This document shows, in pieces, positions 25,528 through 33,400 of a DNA stretch of 46,878 nt; position 1 is the first letter of the stretch; each line of letters opens with the position of its first letter. Origin of the DNA: Acetatifactor muris. GTDB taxonomy: Bacteria; Bacillota; Clostridia; Lachnospirales; Lachnospiraceae. The notes below the pieces were generated by a model that had not been told where the DNA came from, ran no database searches, and saw only the letters and a program-made list of their open reading frames with translations. Location of the stretch: positions 1-46,878 of the forward strand of contig JAMPFR010000021.1 in the NCBI GenBank assembly GCA_023664365.1, written 5' to 3'. Made by a program: the position numbers and the translations under genes.

Positions 25528-27816
25528 CTATGCCTCCATATATTTCTCTTCAAACTCCTCCACGGGAACGGGTCTTGAAAAATAATATCCCTGGAAGATA
25601 TCGCATCCCATCTCCGTGAGGAAATCCCTTTGCTCTGCAGTCTCCACGCCCTCTGCAATAACGGACATTCCCAGAGACTTTGCCATGGAGATAACAGAAC
25701 TTAATATAGCGCGGCTCCGGGCCTTATTTTCCGTCTCCCGCAGAAACATCATATCGATTTTCAGAATATCCGCTTTAATGTCCTTCAGCATATTCAGGGA
25801 AGAATAACCGCTTCCGAAGTCGTCAATCTCAATGCAGAAGCCGTATTCCTGCAGGCCTGTCAATATCTTCAGGTGCATATCCAGATCCGTCATCAGCACT
25901 GTTTCCGTAATTTCCAGCTTCAGACTGCCGGGAGAAATATCATATTTTTCCACCAGCCCGGTAAATACCCTGTACAGATCCGTATAGTAAAAGTCCTTGG
26001 CGGAAATGTTCACCGAAATGCTCATATCCCCACGTCCCCTGTCTTTCCAGTCCTTCAGCTTCCGGGCCGCCAGTTCCCACATATACTCGTCCAGCCTGAT
26101 AATCAGCCCCGTCTTCTCCACAATGGAAATAAAGTTTACCGGCATAATCAGACCCTGGGCCGGATGCATCCATCTGACAAGGGCTTCCGCCCCCCTGGCC
26201 CTGCCGTCCGCTCCCACCAGCGGCTGAAGATACATCTGAAACTGTCCCGCGCTGATTGCATCTTCAAATTCACTCACCACGCTCTTTTCATGCAGCAGCC
26301 GGTTCAGAATATTCGTGTCATAATAAACCACCGTCTTCTGGTAATCACCCTGAATGGATTCTATGGCCATACTGGCCTTGTCGTACATAACCTGGGGCGA
26401 CTCCGTGGGATCCTCTATCTTATATACTCCCAGCACAATATGTATCTTGTAATTGCTGTCGTTAATCAGGTACTGCAGCCGCCCTGTGGTCTTAACCGCC
26501 AGATCCTCCGTAAAATGTTCCTTTGCAATCAGCATGGCAAACCGATCCGCGCCGATTCTCCCCTGAATACAATCCTCATAATTGGCAAACTTTAACAGGG
26601 ACGCCTGATCCACCAGAACTCTGTCTCCAATCTCCTCACCGAACAGGTCGTTTACCAGCTTGAAATTTTTGATATTGGTGCAGACCATAAACCGTTCCAC
26701 ATCAGGCCTGCGCTGCAAAATCTGCCCTGCCTTCTGGAAAAAGTATTCCCGGTTGTAAAGACCGGTAAGCCTGTCATGGGTGGCAAGGTACTGTTCCTCC
26801 CGAAACCGTCTGATTTCGTCGGTTCTGTCCGTCAGCTTGAAAAAGGCGCCCATAACTGCATTTTTCTCATCCTTCAGGCGCTGGTATTCCATGTGGAAGC
26901 TGCGAGGAACACCGTTTACCTCACGTTCCTCCTCCCACTGGGCATAATCCTCGCTGTCGCTGTGGTTCTGCTGTTTCCAGTCCCTGTAATACTGCTCCAG
27001 AAAACTGTACCCTTCTCCTTCACCCACCATAAACATCTCACAGGCCTTTGAATTGGCATAGATGCACTTCCCCTTCAGATCAAAGCAGACGATGCCGTTG
27101 TTGAAATCCGCCACCACGTTGACCAGCGTATCCTCCAGCAGCCCCCGGGGAGCCGCATACAGAGAGCCGTAGCAGATGCAGATAGCCAGCAGGGCATAAA
27201 AGAACAGGGAAAAATCAAGGGGATAGTCCGTGGAATAGCAGACGGCATTCACAGCCAGCACCACCACAAAGGGCACGATTGTGTAGTAGTACATCTTCCG
27301 GTATATTTTCGATGTGCGAAGCAGCTTCCCGATCAATATGGCAAAGGTCACGCCCGCAAGGACATAGCAGAAGCCCAGGTGCCAGTAATGCAGGGGCATA
27401 AACTCCGCGCTCCAGTACACCAGCCCCGTCCCTTCATGCACCGCCTCCTCCAGCCGGAACATATGGCCTGTCTGCAGATTTACCAGCATGGACACCGTGT
27501 CAGCCCCGGCAATTCCCACAAACAGTATCCTGAAAAAGGGCGTGTGCAGCCGGACGTCCGTATACCGGCACACATAGCCCAGCATACAGAGCAGCATCCA
27601 GTCCGTACAGATGAAATAAAAACCGTCAAAGATCAGCGCCTGGGTCAGATTGCCGGAAAACAGAAACAGGATATAGCTGACTGCCGCCACAATCCCCGAC
27701 ACCATCAGCCGAAGTATGACGCCGGAATACTCGCTTTTCTTTTTTACAGTGGCAGCGCAGCATCCGGCCATCACCACAAGCAAAGCTGACAAAACCGCAA
27801 TATACCATGTTTTCAT
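25528..27816 (-). CDS. Membrane c-di-GMP phosphodiesterase (7TM-PAS-GGDEF-EAL)
   Basis: A 762-residue sensor enzyme. Residues 1-225 hold about seven membrane segments of the 7TM sensor kind; 230-335 resemble a PAS domain; 345-500 a GGDEF domain; 510-762 an EAL domain. The GGDEF signature reads GADRF (422-426), so cyclase activity is probably lost. The EAL side looks complete: EALVRW (544), EITETVL, DDFGSGYSSLNML, DILKIDMMF, and AEGVETAEQ. The likely role is therefore hydrolysis of c-di-GMP in response to a signal sensed in the membrane, with the GGDEF part regulatory. It is the first gene of a pair with the YczE-like gene; AGGAGG precedes the start. Confidence 0.92.
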   Translation of the reverse strand: MKTWYIAVLSALLVVMAGCCAATVKKKSEYSGVILRLMVSGIVAAVSYILFLFSGNLTQALIFDGFYFICTDWMLLCMLGYVCRYTDVRLHTPFFRILFVGIAGADTVSMLVNLQTGHMFRLEEAVHEGTGLVYWSAEFMPLHYWHLGFCYVLAGVTFAILIGKLLRTSKIYRKMYYYTIVPFVVVLAVNAVCYSTDYPLDFSLFFYALLAICICYGSLYAAPRGLLEDTLVNVVADFNNGIVCFDLKGKCIYANSKACEMFMVGEGEGYSFLEQYYRDWKQQNHSDSEDYAQWEEEREVNGVPRSFHMEYQRLKDEKNAVMGAFFKLTDRTDEIRRFREEQYLATHDRLTGLYNREYFFQKAGQILQRRPDVERFMVCTNIKNFKLVNDLFGEEIGDRVLVDQASLLKFANYEDCIQGRIGADRFAMLIAKEHFTEDLAVKTTGRLQYLINDSNYKIHIVLGVYKIEDPTESPQVMYDKASMAIESIQGDYQKTVVYYDTNILNRLLHEKSVVSEFEDAISAGQFQMYLQPLVGADGRARGAEALVRWMHPAQGLIMPVNFISIVEKTGLIIRLDEYMWELAARKLKDWKDRGRGDMSISVNISAKDFYYTDLYRVFTGLVEKYDISPGSLKLEITETVLMTDLDMHLKILTGLQEYGFCIEIDDFGSGYSSLNMLKDIKADILKIDMMFLRETENKARSRAILSSVISMAKSLGMSVIAEGVETAEQRDFLTEMGCDIFQGYYFSRPVPVEEFEEKYMEA

Positions 27817-27938
27817 CCCACTGCCTCCTGTTTTTCGTTATCTTTATTCTCAGGCCTGCGCTGATAAAATATACTCTTTTAAGCAGCGTACCGCCACTTT
27901 GCACTTATTATATCATAATGCCCCCCGGTTTTCCACAC

Positions 27939-27972
27939 AAAAAACAGGGCTTGATCCGGAGCCCTGTTTTTT
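27939..27972. terminator. Bidirectional rho-independent terminator
   Basis: Arms AAAAAACAGGGCT and AGCCCTGTTTTTT form a 13-bp perfect stem with an eight-base loop. It separates the response regulator unit from the phosphodiesterase unit on the minus strand. Confidence 0.92.
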
Positions 27973-27989
27973 CGCCCGACAAGCGTGAC

Positions 27990-28128
27990 GGCGGCAGCTG
28001 ACAGTCATTCTCATGCAGACACGCTTTCGCTTGAAGGCGCGACGTAACGGTACATAAGCAAGCAGAATACGCTTGCTAAGTACCGACGTCTTGCACAGTC
28101 TGCATGAAAACGCCTGTCAGCTGCCGCC
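27990..28128. repeat. Nested imperfect palindrome of about 140 bp
   Basis: Outer perfect 15-bp arms GGCGGCAGCTGACAG (27990-28004) and CTGTCAGCTGCCGCC (28114-28128). Inside, CATGCAGAC (28012-28020) pairs with GTCTGCATG (28098-28106), a GACGT..CGGTAC block pairs with GTACCGACGTC, and AGCAAGC pairs with GCTTGCT around a seven-base loop. The whole could fold as one long interrupted hairpin. It lies just beyond the stop of the response regulator gene. It may be a structured RNA end or a small non-autonomous mobile element. Confidence 0.8.
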
Positions 28129-28177
28129 TGTATCAAGCAAAGGCTGATTGCTCCTCCATGCCGATAAACACCGGCCG

Positions 28178-28882
28178 TCACCCCACCTTGTAGCCCTGGC
28201 CCCAGACTACATGAAGATAATGGGGCTCCTGAGGATTTTCCTCTATCTTTTCCCGGATGTGGCGGATGTGTACCGCAACCGTATTGTCTGCACCGATAGG
28301 CTCCAGCTTCCAGATGCTCTTGTAAATCTCCCGGTTGGACAGCACACGCCCCGGCTTCTCCATAAGAAGATGCAGTATTTTATACTCCGTGGGCGTCAGC
28401 TTCACCCGTTTTCCTCTTACCAGAACCTGCTTTGCGTTATCATCCACCTCCAGACCGTCCAGCTCTATGATATGGGTACGTTCTCTCCCTGTCAGCCTCT
28501 GATAGCAGCGGATTTGTGCCTGGATGCGGGCAAGGCTCTCCATGGCGGAGCATTCGCTGTCCAGCAAATCGTCCGCCCCGGCGTTCAGCGCCAGAATCCT
28601 AAGCATTTCCCTTTCCCGGTCAACAATGGCTATCACAGGCTTATTGCAGGCTCTCCTTAAGTCTGACAGCAGGCTCAGCGCCGCCGCATGGTTTCCTGCC
28701 TCCGTCTGAAAATCAAACAGCAGCAGCGCCGTATCTTCCCGGGAGAAGCATTCCGCCAGTTTCTCCCCTGTATTGATCCTTTCCACACCGAAGCCATAGC
28801 CCTTCAGCATGCACTCCAGCGCCTCAGAAGCGCCTTCCGCTCCGTAAACCAGAATCGTTCCGCCGTTTAAGTTACCGCTCAT
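28178..28882 (-). CDS. OmpR/PhoB-type response regulator with degenerate receiver
   Basis: A 234-residue two-domain regulator. The C-terminal winged helix is intact: RGKRVKLTPTEYKILHLLMEKPGRVLSNREIYKSIW and NTVAVHIRHIREKI, ending HVVWGQGYKVG. The receiver keeps a possible acceptor aspartate (D57, in LLLFDFQTE) but lacks the usual acidic pair near the N-terminus (here LVYGAEGAS) and the conserved lysine after GADDLL. It may thus act without normal phosphorylation. No histidine kinase is adjacent. The ATG at 28882 is favoured because the fold begins there; an upstream ATG at 28912 adds ten residues. The next genes upstream on this strand are those of the ABC exporter. Confidence 0.85.
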   Translation of the reverse strand: MSGNLNGGTILVYGAEGASEALECMLKGYGFGVERINTGEKLAECFSREDTALLLFDFQTEAGNHAAALSLLSDLRRACNKPVIAIVDREREMLRILALNAGADDLLDSECSAMESLARIQAQIRCYQRLTGRERTHIIELDGLEVDDNAKQVLVRGKRVKLTPTEYKILHLLMEKPGRVLSNREIYKSIWKLEPIGADNTVAVHIRHIREKIEENPQEPHYLHVVWGQGYKVG

Positions 28883-28971
28883 TCCAACACACACCCTTCT
28901 TACACCCGGCATCTGCCGAATTACTCCGCCGTTTCATCGGCTTCTGCCTTACACCATTCCATGCTGCCCTG

Positions 28972-31245
28972 CTATTGCAGCGTTCCGAACCTCAGAATAT
29001 ATTTTTCAGGCAATGCTCCCAGGGGAATAAATACGGAAAGCATCTCCGACTCCTCTTCCTCTGTAAGCACTATTGTGACGACATCCGCATAGCCCGGCCG
29101 GAACGCTCCGCCGTAGGTATAATATTTTCCGTACTCATAGGAGATCAACTCCAGAAGCTCCCGGATCTCGGCTTTGTCCGTAATACAAAGCGCATACATA
29201 TCCTCATACATCGCCTCATACGTCGAAGCACTATATGTCTCTGCGGCGACGGGCATATCCTGCGCCGTTTCGCCCGCCTTTTCAATGGAAGTCTCCCCGG
29301 AGTCCTCTCCGGGCGCAACGCCGTACAATTCTCTGGCTGCCTCCACCAAATCCCCTGTATATCCCACGGAATAATTCAGTTCCAACCGGATCTCCCGGAC
29401 GGCTTCCTCCGACACAGGATCCGCCAGCCACCCGAAGCCCTGCTGCCGCAGCGCCTCCCGGGTATGCTCCATGCCTTCGAACACCTCCAGATACCGACGG
29501 CGGTCTCTCGTCTCTTCCTTATCCAGGCTGATAGCGCAGAACAGCCTTCCTTCACCCCGGATAAAAGCCTCCGGATGCTCTTCCAGATCCCGGTTGTACG
29601 CCTCGCACACTGCCGCAATCAGACGGCGGCCCTCATCGGTGTCTCCCCGCAGCTCTCTGTTAAATCGTTCCCTGCATAATGTGATGACGTCATAACAGCT
29701 TTCATCTTCCAGCCGGAAGTTCACATCCAGATACTCCGGAGTAGTCAGCAAGGCACAGGCGGGATCGCTGTCAAGGCTGGATACCTGATAACGCCGATAA
29801 TAAGCCCGCCCGCTGTTTAAAGTGACCCTGACAAATATTTCCTCCGTACATTCCCTGTCATATAATACCGACATATCATCCGCCTTCTCCGAAGCCCGGC
29901 CTGCCACCGACTGCAGGAACTCATAGGCTCCGGCGCTGTCCCGGATGTGTACCCGGTTCAGCCGGTGGGCGTCATCCTCTATATCATAATTTGCACCGGA
30001 CCAATTACTGCATTTGTAGCCGTATAGAGAAATTTCCGCGATTTTTTCCTCCTCCGGCAGATACCGATCATATCCCGGCCAGTCATAGTAGAAAAGAAGC
30101 CCCGTGAAAATGCCTGCGGCCACCGTCACTCCCATCAATACCCTGTGGGCAAAAAAAGCCCTGAACTCCATCCGGAACACAATATCCATCACGCCAAAGG
30201 TCACAATCCCTGCCAGCAGCCCTCCGAAAACACCCCAGGCAAGCCCGTTGCCCAGCTCGTAAAACAGCAGCCAGCCGGCCAGAACTGCCGCCAGCGTTAC
30301 CGGAACCTGCATCACGAACCGCAGCGGCTTCAGCCCCAGTCCCTGCTCCGCCAGCTCCGACGGCCGCTTCAGATACGCCAGAAAGGCAAGGGCTCCCAGC
30401 GCCAGGGCCATTACAAGGTTCAGAATGCAGGACTCCGCAAAAGCAGCTGTCTCACCATACATAGAGAGAAGCCCCCGCCGCCACAGCAGGATAACGGCGG
30501 AAACCAGCGGCGATGCATACCCCACTCTCTCCCGGCTTCCTGTATAAAGAAAAGTGTCAAAATACACCTGGCAGAATGAAATAAACAGAGCGTATATGAC
30601 GTACACACCTATGCCTATGGTTCCCATCGTCACCAGGGTATTCAATATGTTGCCGCACAGCATCACCGCCAGGATCACCAGATGGTACACCAGCAGGAAC
30701 ACCAGCGTCAGCACCAGCATGGAAAGCAGCGCATGGATCGCCAGTCCGGCCCCGGTGGGCCAATAGGATACCAGAAGCCGCTCCTTCTCATTCAACGCCA
30801 TGTCCGCCACAGTGCGCTTAAGGGTTCTCAACTGTCCCAGACCTAACAGCAATGTGATTCCCATACTCGCCATACAGGGCAGGAACCAGATGAGAAAGCC
30901 GTTCAGCCAGCTTACCCCGAAAAGCGTCCTGCGCTTAACGGGAATGCTGTGGTAGGTATCTGTCATATTCCTGTGAAATACATAACGGAAGCCGGACAGT
31001 CCCACAATCAGCGCTCCTGCCACCGCCACAATGCCACCGGAGATCATCACTCCATAGCCGAAAAATTCCCCGATATTACTGGCCCGGTACGTCAGGCTCT
31101 GAACAGATACTCCGTATCTGTCCTGTGCAAGCAGATAAACTACCGGAAAGGCAAGCATATTGCCCAGGACAGAGAGGGCCAGCATCCATAGCTTATGTCT
31201 GAAATCTTCCCGCATCATTCTAAAGAAGCAATGCTTTGACGTCAT
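28972..31245 (-). CDS. Large ABC exporter permease
   Basis: A 757-residue membrane protein. The first half (about 1-380) has about ten membrane segments of the ABC-2 kind (LSVLGNMLAFPVVYLLAQ, FLIWFLPCMASMGITLLLGLG and others). The second half, after YDWPGYDRYLPEEEK, is a large hydrophilic domain presumably outside the membrane; this architecture resembles the permeases carrying DUF6449. It is the membrane partner of the ATPase encoded just upstream, whose end it overlaps by 26 bp; GGAGG lies in that overlap. The substrate is unknown; YtrBC-like exporters respond to cell-wall stress. Confidence 0.8.
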   Translation of the reverse strand: MTSKHCFFRMMREDFRHKLWMLALSVLGNMLAFPVVYLLAQDRYGVSVQSLTYRASNIGEFFGYGVMISGGIVAVAGALIVGLSGFRYVFHRNMTDTYHSIPVKRRTLFGVSWLNGFLIWFLPCMASMGITLLLGLGQLRTLKRTVADMALNEKERLLVSYWPTGAGLAIHALLSMLVLTLVFLLVYHLVILAVMLCGNILNTLVTMGTIGIGVYVIYALFISFCQVYFDTFLYTGSRERVGYASPLVSAVILLWRRGLLSMYGETAAFAESCILNLVMALALGALAFLAYLKRPSELAEQGLGLKPLRFVMQVPVTLAAVLAGWLLFYELGNGLAWGVFGGLLAGIVTFGVMDIVFRMEFRAFFAHRVLMGVTVAAGIFTGLLFYYDWPGYDRYLPEEEKIAEISLYGYKCSNWSGANYDIEDDAHRLNRVHIRDSAGAYEFLQSVAGRASEKADDMSVLYDRECTEEIFVRVTLNSGRAYYRRYQVSSLDSDPACALLTTPEYLDVNFRLEDESCYDVITLCRERFNRELRGDTDEGRRLIAAVCEAYNRDLEEHPEAFIRGEGRLFCAISLDKEETRDRRRYLEVFEGMEHTREALRQQGFGWLADPVSEEAVREIRLELNYSVGYTGDLVEAARELYGVAPGEDSGETSIEKAGETAQDMPVAAETYSASTYEAMYEDMYALCITDKAEIRELLELISYEYGKYYTYGGAFRPGYADVVTIVLTEEEESEMLSVFIPLGALPEKYILRFGTLQ

Positions 31246-32122
31246 AACCCTTCACCTCCGTTTCACTGATAAATATTTCTTCCAGAGACAGTGGCAGCAG
31301 CTCATAAAATACAGGATTCAGAAGCTCCATGAACTCCACAATGTTCTCCCTGCTCCCCCGCACCGTCACGGTGTAGAGGGAACCTCTGTTATCCACAGCC
31401 ACCACATCCAGGCTGTTTTTGATCTTCCGCAGCATCTCCTCTTCCCGGATGACGCACTGGATCTTGTGAATATTCAGCTTCATATCGTCAATATCCTTTT
31501 CCAGCAGAATGCCTCCCTTATGAAGCAGCCCCACATATTCACAGATATCCTCCAGCTCCCTTAAATTATGGGAGGCAATGACGGGAGTCAGTCCCCTTGC
31601 GTCAATTTCCCTGATAAAGAGCGCTTTTACCGCCTGACGCATCACCGGATCCAGCCCGTCAAAGGTCTCGTCGCAGAAAAGATATTTTGTGCCGGCGCTG
31701 ATGCCGCAGATCACGGACAGCTGCTTTTTCATCCCCTTGGAAAAGGTATTGATCTTTCGCTTTTCGTCCAGGCCGAACTTATGCAGCAGATCCTTCCATT
31801 TCTCCTGGTCAAAGGCCGGATAACAGGTCTTGTACAGCTTTGCCATGTCCCTGGGCGTCCCGCTCTTGAAAAAGTACTGGTCGTCGGAAATGTAGAATAT
31901 TTTTTCTTTCACTGCGGGATTGTCATACACCGGCGCCCCGTCGATCAATATTTCCCCCGCTTCCGGTTTCAGAACGCCGCAGAGCATCCTCATAAAGGTG
32001 GACTTTCCTGCGCCGTTAGTCCCGATCAGCCCGAACACATGCCCTTCCTCAATACGGGCGCTGATATTGTCAATGGCTCTGATCTCATCAAAGCTCTTGC
32101 TTAACTCCCTCACCTCGATCAT
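31220..32122 (-). CDS. ABC exporter ATP-binding protein
   Basis: A 300-residue ATPase of the YtrB/CcmA-like group. Walker A is GTNGAGKST, the signature region reads FSKGMKKQLS (a variant of LSGGQ), Walker B is KYLFCDETFDGLDP, and the H-loop is VIASHNLRELE. The usual glutamate after Walker B is present. The ATG at 32122 overlaps the GntR stop (ATGA, 4-bp overlap); the open frame continues to 32254 but this would lie inside the regulator gene in another frame. It drives the permease encoded next. Confidence 0.93.
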   Translation of the reverse strand: MIEVRELSKSFDEIRAIDNISARIEEGHVFGLIGTNGAGKSTFMRMLCGVLKPEAGEILIDGAPVYDNPAVKEKIFYISDDQYFFKSGTPRDMAKLYKTCYPAFDQEKWKDLLHKFGLDEKRKINTFSKGMKKQLSVICGISAGTKYLFCDETFDGLDPVMRQAVKALFIREIDARGLTPVIASHNLRELEDICEYVGLLHKGGILLEKDIDDMKLNIHKIQCVIREEEMLRKIKNSLDVVAVDNRGSLYTVTVRGSRENIVEFMELLNPVFYELLPLSLEEIFISETEVKGYDVKALLL

Positions 32123-32493
32123 GCCTGCTCCACCTCCTCGTATATCTGATCCAGCTGTCCGGCAAGCTGCTCTCTGGTCAGCCCCGCCTCCCTGGCCCGC
32201 TCCGTCACAAGACGCCATTCCTCCAGCATTTTTTTCTTCTTTCCCTCCCGCCATTCACTTTCGGGCGCAACAAAGCTGCCCCTTCCTGATACGGTGTAGA
32301 GGTAGCCTTCCTGCTCCAGCTGGTTGTAGGCCCGCTGAATCGTATTCGGGTTCACTGCCAGATCCATTCCCATAGCCCTGACGCTGGGCATCTTGGAGTC
32401 CGTCTCAAGCGCCCCCCCCATAATGAGCCGTTCCAGTTTTTCCACAACCTGCTCATAAATCGGTCTTTTATCCCGATAATCCAACAAAATCAT
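32119..32493 (-). CDS. GntR-family regulator, YtrA subfamily
   Basis: A 124-residue repressor with an N-terminal winged HTH (RPIYEQVVEKLERLIMGGALETDSKMPSVRAMGMDLAVNPNTIQRAYNQLEQEGYLYTVSGRGSFVA) and a short helical C-terminal dimerisation tail (to 124), the size typical of the YtrA subfamily. These control the adjacent ABC exporter and are often induced by cell-envelope antibiotics. It is first in a three-gene overlapping operon. Its own promoter contains a perfect 11-bp inverted repeat just after the -10, the likely operator. Confidence 0.93.
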   Translation of the reverse strand: MILLDYRDKRPIYEQVVEKLERLIMGGALETDSKMPSVRAMGMDLAVNPNTIQRAYNQLEQEGYLYTVSGRGSFVAPESEWREGKKKKMLEEWRLVTERAREAGLTREQLAGQLDQIYEEVEQA

Positions 32494-32533
32494 GGGCTCC
32501 TCTTCCCCTTTCCCGAAAAATCCGTCTGTTTAT

Positions 32534-32609
32534 AAGTGTATTATGATTTTGAAGTGTATTAATCTTCTTAATACACTTACACTATAATATAAGCGTTCCA
32601 GTTTGTCAA
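32534..32609 (-). promoter_or_regulatory. Promoter and operator of the GntR/ABC operon
   Basis: Minus-strand TTGACA (32604-32609), 17 bp, TATAGT (32581-32586). Immediately downstream, AAGTGTATTAA (32552-32562) and TTAATACACTT (32568-32578) form a perfect 11-bp inverted repeat with a 5-bp centre; a further half-site AAGTGTATTA begins at 32534. This position, from about +1 to +30, is suited to repression by the GntR protein. Confidence 0.85.
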
Positions 32610-32645
32610 CACCGAAACGCTTATTTTTTAGCATCTACTTCCAGT

Positions 32646-32811
32646 CATGCCTGCCTCCGGCGGCACAAACACTCGGTGCAAGACTGGAAGAACGCCAAGA
32701 GGCGGGCTAAAGCCCCCTCTTGGCGTTCTTCCGTGTGCATAGATTCCGCGTTGCGGAATCGTAGATTTTCTAAGTCAGTGTACTTTACTGACTTAGAAAA
32801 TCTTTGCACAC
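32646..32811. repeat. Dispersed nested-hairpin repeat, copy B
   Basis: The best-preserved copy. It contains a 15-bp perfect stem (AAGAACGCCAAGAGG with its complement) around CGGGCTAAAGCCC, an 8-bp perfect hairpin GATTCCGC/GCGGAATC, and a 17-bp perfect stem AGATTTTCTAAGTCAGT/ACTGACTTAGAAAATCT. The last two are enclosed by GTGTGCA and TGCACAC. It directly adjoins the spoVAC stop codon. Sequence and order agree with copy A. Confidence 0.88.
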
Positions 32812-33336
32812 TTACCACCACCCGAAGCACGTCCCGATCCAGTACCCCAGCCCCAGCAGCCAGCTGGCAAAGATCCCGTACAGAATCACCGGCCCCGCAA
32901 TGGTAAAAATCTTACAGCCGATACCGAAGACCTGGCCCTCCGACTTGTACTCGATGGCCGGCGCAGCCACGCCGTTTGCAAAGCCCGTAATGGGCACCAG
33001 CGCCCCGGCGCCTCCCCATTTCACAATCTTCGGATAGATGCCGAAGCCCGTGAGAATCACTGACAACAGCACCAGAATCAGGGAACACCAGCTGCCGGCA
33101 GTCTGCTTGTCAAGCCCCAAGCTGTCCCCGTAATTTAAAATAAACTGCCCGATGCAGCAGATGACGCCGCCTGTGACAAATGCCTTCAGCATCTGAAGCC
33201 ACAGATTATGGGTAGGCGTAACCTCTTTTACATACTTCTCATATTCCTTCTGCTTCTGTGCTTCCTGCTGCGGATCCTGCTGCAGCTTTGCCGCCTGCTG
33301 CGACGGCATCTCCTGCTGTTCTTTTATCTCTCCCAT
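32812..33336 (-). CDS. spoVAC: Stage V sporulation protein AC
   Basis: A 174-residue membrane protein of the SpoVA channel; SpoVAC is thought to act as a mechanosensitive component for dipicolinate release. After a Gln-rich hydrophilic head of about 35 residues comes the family start EYEKYVKEVTPTHNLWLQMLKAFVTGGVICCIGQ. Four to five membrane segments follow, with KWGGAGALVPITGFANGVAAPAIEYKSEGQVFGIG. GGAAGG precedes the ATG. A sigma-G-like promoter lies just upstream, overlapping the end of the flippase gene. spoVAD and spoVAE do not follow; the hairpin repeat and the GntR operon do. Confidence 0.95.
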   Translation of the reverse strand: MGEIKEQQEMPSQQAAKLQQDPQQEAQKQKEYEKYVKEVTPTHNLWLQMLKAFVTGGVICCIGQFILNYGDSLGLDKQTAGSWCSLILVLLSVILTGFGIYPKIVKWGGAGALVPITGFANGVAAPAIEYKSEGQVFGIGCKIFTIAGPVILYGIFASWLLGLGYWIGTCFGWW

Positions 33337-33371
33337 ACCGATGTCCTTCCTTTCCCGTAAAAGCTTTTCAT

Positions 33372-33400
33372 CAGTATGTGCAGTTTTTTATGTATTATAC
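33372..33400 (-). promoter_or_regulatory. Sigma-G promoter candidate for spoVAC
   Basis: Minus-strand GTATA (33396-33400), 17 bp, CATACTG (33372-33378), against the sigma-G pattern GNATA and CATANTA: only the last -10 base differs. The predicted start near 33365 leaves a leader of about 30 nt. It overlaps the stop codon of the flippase gene, making spoVAC an independent unit. Confidence 0.65.

Noticed and set aside
32645-32830. 61-residue ORF over the region next to spoVAC
   Set aside because: It is the translation of hairpin repeat copy B; a related peptide appears in copy A, which shows it is repeat-derived and not a gene family.
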